Shown piece by piece: positions 34,419-51,269 of a stretch of DNA of 64,000 nt (positions within the stretch are counted from its first letter, which is position 1; the number at the start of each line of letters is the position of its first letter). The position numbers were made by a program, and so were the translations under genes. The stretch is from Opitutia bacterium (GTDB lineage: Bacteria > Verrucomicrobiota > Verrucomicrobiia > Opitutales > Opitutaceae). Location of the stretch: assembly GCA_947461205.1 (NCBI GenBank), contig CANHJG010000004.1, positions 1 through 64,000 of the forward strand, given 5' to 3'. A model generated the notes under the pieces. The model was not told the origin of the DNA, ran no database searches, and saw nothing but the letters and a program-made list of their open reading frames with translations.

Positions 34419-35138
34419 ATGACTGTGATGTTGCGCACGCCGAAGCGGCGCTGGGCGGTGGCCGGAGCGGGCGCGGCGGCGGTGGGCGCCCTCGTGGTTC
34501 TCCTGTTTCGCCACGCCACCCCGCCGTCTCCGCCACCGGCGAAAGTGCCGCACCGCCCGACCGTCACGCTGGTGAATGCGAAGGACCAAGCGGTGAACGA
34601 CGAGGCGGTCCTGCTTGATCCGACCCCGCTGTTTCTGCCGACGAAATGGAATGCGACGCAGCGCGAACTCGCCCCGCCCGATCCGGTTGGGCGTTTTCAA
34701 GGGTTTGATGCGCCCAAACTCAGTTTCGCCGAGAACGAACTCAACTTGGGCTTGCCTGCGCCCATCGCGGTGCCGCCCGGGCCCGCCGAGGCGGTGGCGG
34801 CGGACGCGCCTACGGCGGTGCTCGCGGGGTTCGGTCGGGTGGATGTGCCGGCGGTGGGGCCGGCGGCCCGGGGGGCCTTCGTGGAGATCCGGACGGCGGG
34901 CGACGGTCGCAACGTGTTGGCGCAGGCGATCCCCGGGGCTCTGCCGGGCAAAGCCGGCTGGGCGCCCGTCGAGTTCGTGCTCCGGGTCGACGCCGCGGGA
35001 CTGGTCGGCCCGCTGGTCGTGACCGAGCGGTCGGGGCTCGAGGAGGTCGATGCTTTTTTTGCGAACTACCTTGCGCGCACGCTGCGGGTAGGAGAGCGTC
35101 TGGCGCCAGGTTTCTACCGTATTTGCGTCGGACCGTAG
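34419..35138 (+). CDS. TonB-like periplasmic protein
   Basis: The protein has 239 residues; its ATG follows the ExbD stop by one base. It has a basic N-terminus, one membrane segment (AVAGAGAAAVGALVVLLFRH), a proline-rich stretch (PPSPPPAKVPHRP) and a C-terminal domain with VEFVLRVDAAGLVGPLVVTE and LEEVDAFFANYLARTLRVGE. Membrane anchor, proline-rich linker and a final strand-helix-strand unit are the plan of TonB. Sequence similarity is weak, so TonB identity is inferred from architecture and operon position. It could couple the motor to the two TonB-dependent receptors in the window. Confidence 0.65.
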   Translation: MTVMLRTPKRRWAVAGAGAAAVGALVVLLFRHATPPSPPPAKVPHRPTVTLVNAKDQAVNDEAVLLDPTPLFLPTKWNATQRELAPPDPVGRFQGFDAPKLSFAENELNLGLPAPIAVPPGPAEAVAADAPTAVLAGFGRVDVPAVGPAARGAFVEIRTAGDGRNVLAQAIPGALPGKAGWAPVEFVLRVDAAGLVGPLVVTERSGLEEVDAFFANYLARTLRVGERLAPGFYRICVGP

Positions 35139-35166
35139 AATATTTAGGGATTGGGTGAATTTGCTG

Positions 35167-35195
35167 TTGACGGTGCCAAATCAGGGCTGCACTTT
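35167..35195 (+). promoter_or_regulatory. Candidate sigma70-type promoter of tRNA-Thr/tuf
   Basis: TTGACG (35167-35172) is a strong -35 element; 17 bases later CACTTT (35190-35195) is a weak -10. It lies 38 bases ahead of the tRNA-Thr gene and after the stop of the TonB-like gene. The -10 is poor, so the exact start is uncertain. Confidence 0.5.
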
Positions 35196-35232
35196 CCTCC
35201 GCTCTTTTCGTTTTTTGGCACTCCCTTAGTCT

Positions 35233-35308
35233 GCCCAGATAGCTCAGTTGGCAGAGCACGTCCTTGGTAAGGACGAGGTCACGAGTTCGAATCTCGTTCT
35301 GGGCTCCA
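35233..35308 (+). tRNA. tRNA-Thr (anticodon GGT)
   Basis: This is a complete cloverleaf. The acceptor stem GCCCAGA pairs with TCTGGGC, and the D arm has AGCTCAGTTGGCAGAGC. The anticodon stem CGTCC/GGACG holds loop TTGGTAA with anticodon GGT, and the T arm has GTTCGAATC. The 3' CCA is encoded. It lies directly upstream of tuf, a common bacterial arrangement. Confidence 0.97.
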
Positions 35309-35407
35309 GGGCCATTTTACCAACGTCGTTCCGGCTTCTCGACGCTAATCCAGGGGTCACTTTTCATCATCCACACCCAATAAACGTCTCAAACGTCTAC
35401 CACGCAC

Positions 35408-36598
<1,191 letters not shown>

Positions 36599-36629
36599 GC
36601 GGTCGTTCCAACCCTCCAAACTCGACACC

Positions 36630-36656
36630 GCCGAGGCCTCGCACTGGGGCCTCGGC
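36630..36656 (+). terminator. Hairpin after tuf, possible weak terminator
   Basis: GCCGAGGCC (36630-36638) and GGCCTCGGC (36648-36656) form a perfect 9-base stem with a 9-base loop. The following bases are TGCGTTGTC, not a T-run, so it may partially terminate or protect the tuf mRNA rather than stop transcription fully. Confidence 0.5.
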
Positions 36657-36681
36657 TGCGTTGTCTAAGAAAGCTTATCAC

Positions 36682-36757
36682 AGGCGTGTAGCTCAATTGG
36701 TAGAGTAGCGGTCTCCAAAACCGTTGGTTGGGGGTTCGATTCCCTCCGCGCCTGCCA
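36682..36757 (+). tRNA. tRNA-Trp (anticodon CCA)
   Basis: The acceptor stem AGGCGTG pairs with CGCGCCT (one G-T pair). The D arm AGCTCAATTGGTAGAGT is complete, the anticodon loop is CTCCAAA with CCA, the T arm has GGTTCGATTCC, and the 3' CCA is encoded. Position between tuf and secE is conserved in many bacteria. Confidence 0.97.
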
Positions 36758-36768
36758 AATTTCCGTTC

Positions 36769-36972
36769 ATGAAAAATCCGTTCCGCAGCACCCGTATCTT
36801 CTTCGGCGAAATGGTCGGCGAGCTTCAAAAAGCTTCCTGGCCCACGCGCACCGAGCTGCGCGACTCCACCATCGTGGTTGTCGCGGCCGCGGTGATCCTT
36901 GGCGTGTTCACTAGCATCAGCGATTTTTCGCTCACCCAGGTCGTGATTTTGTTCACCGACTGGGTCAGCTAA
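36769..36972 (+). CDS. secE: Preprotein translocase subunit SecE
   Basis: The 67-residue short form with one membrane segment. The conserved cytoplasmic stretch FGEMVGELQKASWPTRTEL carries the typical KxSWPxxxE motif, followed by the helix IVVVAAAVILGVFTSI. SecE clamps SecY in the protein export channel. The ATG lies 11 bases after tRNA-Trp, and nusG follows after 18 bases. Confidence 0.97.
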   Translation: MKNPFRSTRIFFGEMVGELQKASWPTRTELRDSTIVVVAAAVILGVFTSISDFSLTQVVILFTDWVS

Positions 36973-36990
36973 CCCCGGTTCCCGCCCGCC

Positions 36991-37569
36991 ATGTCCACCC
37001 AAACGATCGCGCCCGCCAGCGCCCAGTGGTTCGCTCTTCACACCCTCTCCGGTCAGGAGAACAAGGTGAAGATCTACATCGAGAAGTTCAAGAAGGCAGA
37101 GGAACTCGATGACGCCATTTTTGAGGTCCTCCTGCCGACCGAGGTCGTTTCCGAGGTCAAAAACGGGAAGAAGACCACCAAAACCCGCAAGCTCTACCCG
37201 GGCTACGTGTTTATCCAGATGTGCCTCTACGGCGAGGACAAGAAGGTCATCAACAAGCCGTGGTATTTCGTCAAGGAAGTCGCCGGCGTGATTGGTTTCG
37301 TCGGCGGCGACCGTCCCGCCGCGCTGCGCCAGTCCGAGATCGACGAGATCCGCGCCCGCATCGAGGCCGCCAACGGGAAAGAAGTGCCGAAGGTCCAGTA
37401 TCTCGTCGGCGAAGAAGTGAAAATCACCGACGGTGCGTTCGCCTCCCTGACCGGCCGCATCGACGAGATCGATCCCGATCGCGGCAAGCTCAAGGTCTCC
37501 GTCTCCATTTTCGGCCGTTTTACGCCGGTCGAGCTCGAATACTGGCAGGTGCAACGTCTCACCGAGTGA
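36991..37569 (+). CDS. nusG: Transcription termination/antitermination factor NusG
   Basis: The protein has 192 residues. The N-terminal NGN domain shows WFALHTLSGQENKVKIYIEK and YPGYVFIQM; the C-terminal KOW domain shows VKITDGAFASLTGRIDEIDP and GRFTPVELEYWQV. NusG binds RNA polymerase, suppresses pausing and links to Rho or ribosomal S10. An extra KTTKTRK basic segment lies before the YPGYV motif, as in some other bacterial NusG proteins. Confidence 0.98.
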   Translation: MSTQTIAPASAQWFALHTLSGQENKVKIYIEKFKKAEELDDAIFEVLLPTEVVSEVKNGKKTTKTRKLYPGYVFIQMCLYGEDKKVINKPWYFVKEVAGVIGFVGGDRPAALRQSEIDEIRARIEAANGKEVPKVQYLVGEEVKITDGAFASLTGRIDEIDPDRGKLKVSVSIFGRFTPVELEYWQVQRLTE

Positions 37570-37637
37570 GGCGACGCCTCTTTGTCACCGCCGCCCTCCG
37601 CACGCTAATTCACTAAACACCCGCCACCTCTACTCAC

Positions 37638-38063
37638 ATGGCTAAGAAGATCCAAGGTTACATCCGCCTCCAACTGCCCGCCGGGGCTGCGAATCCCGCT
37701 CCCCCGGTCGGCCCCGCTCTGGGCGCGCAAGGCGTCAACATCATGGCGTTCTGCAAGGACTTTAACGCCCGCACCAAGGACCAAAACGGCATGATTTTGC
37801 CGGTGGTCATCACGGTGTTCAGCGACAAGAGCTTCACCTTCATCCTGAAGTCCCCGCCCGCGAGCATCCTGCTCAAGAAAGCGGCCAATATCGCGAGCGG
37901 TTCGGCCAAGCCCAACCAAGACAAGGTGGGCAAGGTCACGAAGAAGCAGCTCGCCGAAATCTGGAAGCTCAAGAAGGCCGACATGAACGCCAAGGATGAG
38001 GCCGCCGGCATCAAGATCATCGCCGGTACCGCCCGCAACATGGGCATCGAAGTCGTCGACTAA
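37638..38063 (+). CDS. rplK: Ribosomal protein uL11
   Basis: The protein has 141 residues, the standard length. The N-terminal domain has [20 protein letters not shown] and [20 protein letters not shown]; the C-terminal RNA-binding domain has [20 protein letters not shown] and [17 protein letters not shown]. It forms the GTPase-associated centre with 23S rRNA. It is followed by rplA, as usual. Confidence 0.99.
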   Translation: MAKKIQGYIRLQLPAGAANPAPPVGPALGAQGVNIMAFCKDFNARTKDQNGMILPVVITVFSDKSFTFILKSPPASILLKKAANIASGSAKPNQDKVGKVTKKQLAEIWKLKKADMNAKDEAAGIKIIAGTARNMGIEVVD

Positions 38064-38131
38064 TTTTCGTCCGCACCCTCAACCGCTCACCGCGGGAGTC
38101 TTCACCGACGTTCGCACCGCAAGGAGTCTAC

Positions 38132-38830
38132 ATGCCAAAAGCCCACAGCAAACGCTACACCAGCGCCCTCAAGGTCGCTGATCTCACGAAGGATTATTCG
38201 CTCAAGGAAGCGATCGACATCCTCGCCAAATTCCCGAAAGCCAAATTCGACGAGACCGTCGAGTTCTCCTTCCGCCTCGGCGTGGACGGCACCTCGGGCG
38301 ACCAAAACGTACGCGGCACCACGCCGCTCCCGAACGGGTCCGGCAAGAAGGTCCGCATCCTCGTCTTCACCGACGACACCGCCAAGGCCATCGCGGCCGG
38401 TGCCGATCATGCCGGCCTCGCCGACATGATGCAGAAGATCAACGAGGGCTGGCTCGACTTCGATGTCGCGATCGCGACCACCGAGGCCATGAAGCAGGTC
38501 CGCACCCTCGCCCGCGTCCTCGGTCCCAAGGGCCTCATGCCCAACCCGAAGTCCGGCACCGTGACCGACGACATTCCCGCCGGCATTAAGGCCGTCAAGG
38601 CCGGCCGCGTGGAGTTCAAAATGGACAAGTCCGCCAACATCGGCATCGGCCTAGGCAAGCGTTCGTTCACGACCGCGCAGATTCTCGAAAATGCGCAGGT
38701 TGTCCTGGAAGCTGTGGGCAAGGCCCGTCCGGCCTCGTTCAAGGGCGGCCAGTATATCAAGACCATCGCCCTCTCATCCAGCATGAGTCCCGGCGTGCAC
38801 ATCTCGTCCACCGAGTTCAGCAAATACTAA
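38132..38830 (+). CDS. rplA: Ribosomal protein uL1
   Basis: The protein has 232 residues, with the L1 motifs ETVEFSFRLGVDGTSGDQNV, GPKGLMPNPKSGTVTDDI and GRVEFKMDKSANIGIGLGKR. A good ribosome-binding site AAGGAG (38121-38126) is five bases before the ATG. L1 forms the mobile stalk near the E site and in many bacteria represses translation of the L11-L1 mRNA; no obvious L1-site mimic was verified here. Confidence 0.99.
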   Translation: MPKAHSKRYTSALKVADLTKDYSLKEAIDILAKFPKAKFDETVEFSFRLGVDGTSGDQNVRGTTPLPNGSGKKVRILVFTDDTAKAIAAGADHAGLADMMQKINEGWLDFDVAIATTEAMKQVRTLARVLGPKGLMPNPKSGTVTDDIPAGIKAVKAGRVEFKMDKSANIGIGLGKRSFTTAQILENAQVVLEAVGKARPASFKGGQYIKTIALSSSMSPGVHISSTEFSKY

Positions 38831-38844
38831 TAGGGATCACGACC

Positions 38845-39342
38845 ATGAGAGCCGAAAAAAATTACCTGATCAAAGAGGTCGAGACGCACCTGAAAAAGTC
38901 CGACTACGTCATCCTCACCAACTTCTCGAAGGTGACCGTCGCCGACGCCGCCGAGCTGCGCAAGCGCCTCGATGTCGAAAAGGCCGAGTTTCACGTCGTC
39001 AAGAACAGTTCGCTCCGCGTTGCGGCCAAGACCCTGGGTCTGCCGGAATTTGAGGGCGCACTGATCGGGCCTACCGCCGTCATCGTTGGCGGCAAGAACT
39101 CCGCCGGCGTCGCGAAAGTCCTCAAGAAATTCTTCGAGGACAAGCAGAAGCTGGAAGTGAAGATCGGCGTGATCGACAAGAAGCTCATCAGCGCTTCCGA
39201 TCTCGCCAAGATTGCCGACCTGCCCTCCTTCGAGGCGCTCCGCTCGCAACTGTTGGGTCTCTTCTCGCAGAACGCGGCGTCCTTCGTCCGCCTGCTCGAC
39301 GCCAAGGTCAAGAAGGAGCAGCCCGCTGCTCCGGCCGCCTAA
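38845..39342 (+). CDS. rplJ: Ribosomal protein uL10
   Basis: The protein has 165 residues. The N-terminal rRNA-binding part contains LKKSDYVILTNFSKVTVADA and FHVVKNSSLRVAAK, and the C-terminal helix (ALRSQLLGLFSQNAASFVRL) binds L7/L12 dimers. It starts 14 bases after rplA, so there is no room for the long L10 leader found in E. coli, and control must differ. Confidence 0.98.
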   Translation: MRAEKNYLIKEVETHLKKSDYVILTNFSKVTVADAAELRKRLDVEKAEFHVVKNSSLRVAAKTLGLPEFEGALIGPTAVIVGGKNSAGVAKVLKKFFEDKQKLEVKIGVIDKKLISASDLAKIADLPSFEALRSQLLGLFSQNAASFVRLLDAKVKKEQPAAPAA

Positions 39343-39368
39343 TCCGTATCCTCCCTCCACCCAATTTT

Positions 39369-39384
39369 TCCGGCGCAAGCCGGA
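39369..39384 (+). promoter_or_regulatory. GNRA-type hairpin between rplJ and rplL
   Basis: TCCGGC (39369-39374), tetraloop GCAA, GCCGGA (39379-39384): a perfect six-base stem capped by a GNRA tetraloop in the 133-base gap between rplJ and rplL. It is preceded by, not followed by, a T-run, so it is not a plus-strand terminator. It may be an RNA processing or protein-binding site. Confidence 0.5.
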
Positions 39385-39475
39385 GAACCCATATCCATCG
39401 CGGCAGGCTAGGGGATACGTCTCTTAAACGCGTTTCACTTTTCGAAACCGCTAGTCGGCCCAAGGAGAACTCAAC

Positions 39476-39856
39476 ATGAGCAACATCACCAAAGACCAAG
39501 TTATCGAGTGGCTGTCCGCCCAGACCGTCCTCGACCTCGCTACCCTCGTCAAAGATCTCGAAGGCAAATGGGGCGTTTCCGCCGCTGCTGCCGTCGCCGC
39601 CGCTCCCGCGGGCGCCGCTGCGGCCGCTCCGGCCGCCGAAGCGCAGACCGAGTTCACGGTCATCCTCAAGGAAGCCGGCGCGAACAAGATCGGCGTCATC
39701 AAGGAAGTCCGCGCCATCACTGGCCTGGGCCTCAAAGAAGCCAAGGACCTCGTCGAGGCCGCGCCGAAGCCCGTCAAGGAGAACGCTCCGAAGGCCGAGG
39801 CCGAAGAAATCAAGAAGAAGCTCGAGGCCGCCGGCGCCAAGGTCGAGCTCAAGTAA
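39476..39856 (+). CDS. rplL: Ribosomal protein bL12 (L7/L12)
   Basis: The protein has 126 residues. An N-terminal dimerisation helix ([20 protein letters not shown]) is followed by an alanine-rich hinge and a C-terminal factor-binding domain with [40 protein letters not shown] and [14 protein letters not shown]. It recruits translation GTPases. AAGGAG at 39462-39467 precedes the ATG by eight bases. Confidence 0.99.
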   Translation: MSNITKDQVIEWLSAQTVLDLATLVKDLEGKWGVSAAAAVAAAPAGAAAAAPAAEAQTEFTVILKEAGANKIGVIKEVRAITGLGLKEAKDLVEAAPKPVKENAPKAEAEEIKKKLEAAGAKVELK

Positions 39857-39904
39857 GCCGCGCGAAGCTTGGCGATTTCACTCGCACATCTTCCGTTTAT
39901 CACG

Positions 39905-39937
39905 GGACAGGCCGAGCACGCGCACGGCCTGTCCTTT
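39905..39937 (+). terminator. Attenuator-like hairpin between rplL and rpoB
   Basis: GGACAGGCCG (39905-39914) pairs perfectly with CGGCCTGTCC (39925-39934) across a 10-base loop and is followed by TTTGCTGTTTCCTTTT. The T-run is broken, which would fit partial termination that lowers rpoBC expression relative to the ribosomal protein genes, as known for the rplL-rpoB gap in E. coli. The mechanism here is inferred. Confidence 0.7.
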
Positions 39938-40034
39938 GCTGTTTCCTTTTCTGTTCTTTCGTCTGTTTCCCGCGCCGCGCGCTAAGCGCCGCGCCTTGTC
40001 CTTTTCAGCCTTTTAACCCTCACCGGGAATTCCC

Positions 40035-43814
<3,780 letters not shown>

Positions 43815-43867
43815 ACCGTCGCAGCGTTTTTCACCTTCTCACGACATTTGCTTAGGGAGACATCACC

Positions 43868-48007
<4,140 letters not shown>

Positions 48008-48026
48008 ATCTCGCGACGTATCCTTC

Positions 48027-48061
48027 AAAGCCCCGCGCCGGAAACGGCCTGGGGCTTTTTT
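48027..48061 (+). terminator. Rho-independent terminator after rpoC
   Basis: AAAGCCCC (48027-48034) pairs with GGGGCTTT (from 48051), with an inner GCCGGAAACGGC hairpin, followed by a run of T residues to 48061. It lies 20 bases beyond the rpoC stop and closes the tuf-rpoC block. Confidence 0.93.
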
Positions 48062-48859
48062 GTGCCCAAGCCGTTGAGCCGTGGACGCGGCGCGGCGCCG
48101 GCCGCGCGATGGCGTTGGTGATGCCGGGCGGGTGCGGTCTCGGGCCGAGTGAAGCTTCCCCTGATGGCGCGCCGGTTGCTTGCTCGCCGGGCGCTCGGAA
48201 GGCCGTGGCGTCCGGCCCCAACCGGTTCGCCGAAGCCGTGGGCCGTATGGCCGGGTGAGGGGAGGGCCGCAGACGGCGCAGGTGTGGCGCGCGGCGCGGG
48301 GTGAAACTCACCCCCGCGGGGGGCACCTTTTCCGGACGTCCCGGCCGGTGGACGCTGCGGGGGCGGAGCGGGCCGGCGATCTTGCAGCGGTCGGCCACTG
48401 GGGCGCACGCGTTGGCGGCGGTGCACCACGCGTTTCAGTGGTGCGTGAACGGGGCCGCGCGCGCCCACGCGCGAATCGCTGGGGCGGGCGTTGCAGGCGT
48501 TGCGGGCGAAGAATCCCCAGAAGCCGATGGCGACGTGGCGTCCTCTGGCCATGCCGCCGCGGGCGGGGGGGCGTACGGTGGGTCCGCGGGGATCGCGGCG
48601 ACGACGGTGTGGGCGCAGGTGGGCAACGCCGTGCACCTTGCCGGCCTCAAGTCGCGGCAGGCGCAGTGTGAGCGGGGCCGTTTCGGATGGACTGATCGGT
48701 CGGAAGCGCGGCGCCCCGCTTGGGAAACGGGCAACGGCGAAGAGCCATCGCGATCTACAGGCTGGAAAATTCACGCGCCGCAAGGCGAGGGAAGCAGGGT
48801 TGGCCCCGGGCGGAGTAGGCGGGCGCCCCGCCGATTTTTTCGGATACGGCGGGGGCCTT
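48062..48859. other. 800-base stretch without a recognisable gene
   Basis: Several frames are open on both strands, but all are rich in R, P, A and G without natural composition. One short plus-strand piece (about 48470-48550) reads TRESLGRALQALRAKNPQKP, which looks protein-like, but it has a stop just upstream and no support downstream. It may be gene decay. No repeats, tRNA or strong hairpins were seen. Confidence 0.5.
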
Positions 48860-50503
48860 TCAGCGGAGGCGGGTGTCGGGGCTCGCTCCGGCGAAGGGCC
48901 GGAGTTCGGCGACCAGGGCGGCGAGCGTGTCGGGCGACGGGGCGCCGATGAGGCAGAACTGGATCCAGTTGCGGCCGGTGAGATAGGCGCTCTGGTAGCT
49001 CGCGAAGAAACCGCGGCGTTCGAGGTGTGCGCCGACGTCCGTGGAGTTGAGCAAATGCGGCAGCTGCACGGTGACGATGATCGGGGAGGCGTGCGGCGCG
49101 GGGGCGACCACGGTAAAGCCGGCGGCGGTAAGGGCCGCGCGGAGCCCCGCGGCGCCCTCGTCCTGGGTGCAACGTCCGCCGGCGGGCAAGCGCTCGATCT
49201 CGGCCAAGGCGACGTCCAGCGCGGCGATCAGATTCGACGAATGCGTGAAGGGCACGGAGTCGGCGGCGGCCCAGAGCGCGAGGTCGAGGTAGCGCGGCAA
49301 ATCGGCGCGGGGATGGGGCGGGTTTTGGTGAAACACGAGCGCGAGTCCCGCGAGCGCCGCGAGGCCTTTATTGCTGGAGGCGGTGGCGAGGTGGACGCCC
49401 GCGAGGTCGACGGCGATGGCGCCGACCGAACTCATGCAGTCGAGGCAAAGGGCGAAACGGTGTTGGTCAGCGAACGATTTCAGGAGCGCGAGGTCGTGCA
49501 GGACGCCGGTCGAGGTTTCGTGGTGCACGACCCAGAGCCAACGCGGGGCGGGGGCGGCGCCCAGGGCGTCGGCGAGCACAGCGGGCGTGAGTGGGGTGCC
49601 CCAGGGCAGGCGCGCCCAATGGCAATCGAGTCGGGCGCGGCGCGCGTGGTCGGCGAGGCGTTCGCCGAATTCGCCCGTGGAGACGACGAGGCCGGGGCCG
49701 GGGAGGGTGGCGAGTTGAGCGGCGACGACGTCGTTGGCGAGGGTACCTGAGCCGGGGAGGATTTGGACATCGCCGGCGCGGGTCAGCGCCGCGAGGCGGC
49801 GGCGGAGATGGACGACCTGGTCGCCGAAGGCGGGGGCGCGGTGCGAGGTGGGCGGCTGCGCGAACGCCGCGAGCACGGCGGGCGAAACGGCGACGGGGCC
49901 GGGGAGGAGGTTGACGGGCAGGCGTGGAGTGTCCGTCGCGGCAGCGGGGGCGAGGCCGTGGCGGAGGCTGGGGCGGGTGAGGGTGGCGTGAGTGAATTTT
50001 TCCAGCGTGAGCAACATCGGCTGGTACGGTGCTTCGAGGGTGCCGACGAGCGGGCCGAAGGGTTCGAAGCCCATCGCGCGGTAGAGGCGCTGGCGGCGGA
50101 CGGCGCCGGAGATGACCGCGAGGTCGTCGCCGCGGGCGTGACAGTGGCGCGCAGCGAATTGGAGGAGTTGGGCGGGCACGGGGCCGCTGCGGTGGGCGGG
50201 ATCGACGGCGAGCAGGCGCACTTCGACGAGGCGGCGGCCGGGCGGCAGGTGGCGGTCGAGGTCGGGGAGCTTGGCGTCGAGGGAAAACGGGCGGCGGCGG
50301 CGGAGGGCGATTTGCGCGATCACGCGGTCGTCGCGCACGCCAATGAGATAGGTGTTGTCGGCGTGAAATGGGTCGACGTGGCGGCCGTCCGGATTGGGCG
50401 CGTGTTGCGGGATCTCCTCGACAAAGGTGCGGTAGTTCAGGCGGTGGATTTGCTCAAACTCCGCGGGGGTCGTAGCGAGTTTGAAACGGGTGGAGGGCTC
50501 CAT
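48860..50503 (-). CDS. Fusion of a GNAT/FeeM-like acyltransferase and a class V aminotransferase
   Basis: The protein has 547 residues. Residues 1-170 form an N-acyltransferase-like domain (FEQIHRLNYRTFVEEIPQHA, VRLLAVDPAHRSGPVPAQLL, YRAMGFEPFG), reminiscent of long-chain N-acyl amino acid synthases and LuxI-like folds. Residues about 195-540 form a PLP-dependent class V aminotransferase: LLPGPVAVSPAVLAAF, HRAPAFGDQV, GSGT (251-254) for the PLP phosphate, DCMSSVGAIAVD and SSNKGL with the Schiff-base lysine K379. The start is six bases after the plsY-like gene stop, so the two are co-transcribed. Substrates are unknown. A role in making an acylated amine or aminolipid is a reasonable but unproven idea. 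Confidence 0.8.
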   Translation of the reverse strand: MEPSTRFKLATTPAEFEQIHRLNYRTFVEEIPQHAPNPDGRHVDPFHADNTYLIGVRDDRVIAQIALRRRRPFSLDAKLPDLDRHLPPGRRLVEVRLLAVDPAHRSGPVPAQLLQFAARHCHARGDDLAVISGAVRRQRLYRAMGFEPFGPLVGTLEAPYQPMLLTLEKFTHATLTRPSLRHGLAPAAATDTPRLPVNLLPGPVAVSPAVLAAFAQPPTSHRAPAFGDQVVHLRRRLAALTRAGDVQILPGSGTLANDVVAAQLATLPGPGLVVSTGEFGERLADHARRARLDCHWARLPWGTPLTPAVLADALGAAPAPRWLWVVHHETSTGVLHDLALLKSFADQHRFALCLDCMSSVGAIAVDLAGVHLATASSNKGLAALAGLALVFHQNPPHPRADLPRYLDLALWAAADSVPFTHSSNLIAALDVALAEIERLPAGGRCTQDEGAAGLRAALTAAGFTVVAPAPHASPIIVTVQLPHLLNSTDVGAHLERRGFFASYQSAYLTGRNWIQFCLIGAPSPDTLAALVAELRPFAGASPDTRLR

Positions 50504-50509
50504 GGCGGG

Positions 50510-51118
50510 TCAGGGTTGGGATCGCGTATCACGTTTGGTCAGACGGTCGCGGTGGGCCAGGAGGACGAGCGCGACGGCGGCGGCGAACGCGGCGCGGGCT
50601 TCGCGGCCGGGGAGGAGCCACGCGGCGGCGGCGATGCCGCCGAGGGTCGCGGCGAGCGCGAGCGCGAAGCTGCGGCGCGTGAAGACGCCGGCGAGCGCGG
50701 CGGGTGCGCCGGCGGCGAGGGCGAAGAGCGGGTGCAGGGCGAGGCAGCCGCCGAGGAGCGGGCCGGCGCCCCGACCGCCGTGAAAGCGCAGGGGCGCGGG
50801 CCAGATGTGGCCGGCCACCACCGCCGGGAGCGCGAGGACATGCCAGGCCTCGGCGGGGGCGAGCCAGCGGGCGAGGAGGACGGCGAGGGCCGCTTTCGCG
50901 GCGTCGAGGGCGAGTACGAGCAGGCCGAGGCGCGGTCCGAGGACGCGGGCGGCGTTGGTGGCCCCGGTGACGCCGCTGCCGTGGGCGCGGAGATCGCCGC
51001 CGGTTTTTCGCCGCACGAGCCACCAGCCGGGCGAAAAGCAGCCGAGGGTGTAAGCGAGGAGAAGGGCGAAGGCGAGCACCGGGAGGGGGTTGGGAAGCCG
51101 GGGGCATTGAAACGACAC
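50510..51118 (-). CDS. PlsY-like glycerol-3-phosphate acyltransferase homologue
   Basis: Starting at the GTG at 51118 the protein has 202 residues with five or more membrane segments. PlsY landmarks are present but altered: GSGVTGATNAARVLG (PlsY: GSGNxGxTNxxR), a second block RFHGGRGAGPLLG (PlsY: FKGGKGVAT) and the end block AHRDRLTKR. Altered residues in the first two motifs, which bind phosphate and acyl-phosphate, suggest a paralogue with another acceptor and not the housekeeping PlsY. It is immediately upstream of the GNAT-aminotransferase fusion. Confidence 0.72.
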   Translation of the reverse strand: MSFQCPRLPNPLPVLAFALLLAYTLGCFSPGWWLVRRKTGGDLRAHGSGVTGATNAARVLGPRLGLLVLALDAAKAALAVLLARWLAPAEAWHVLALPAVVAGHIWPAPLRFHGGRGAGPLLGGCLALHPLFALAAGAPAALAGVFTRRSFALALAATLGGIAAAAWLLPGREARAAFAAAVALVLLAHRDRLTKRDTRSQP

Positions 51119-51269
51119 GAGCGGAAAAGGGAAGCCCGGGCCGGGAGGGCAGGTGGGAGGTAGGCAAGGGCAAAGGGGCGGGTAGAGACTCCGGGGTCCG
51201 GCTGCTTCCGGCGGCCAGATCACAGCGATGGCTCGACGCGGGCGGGACTCACCGCTGAAATCAGGTGCA

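Noticed and set aside
48470-48780. A possible regulator gene in the gap after rpoC
   Set aside because: A 20-residue piece looks helical, but it has a stop just upstream, no start and an arginine-rich continuation. It cannot be supported.
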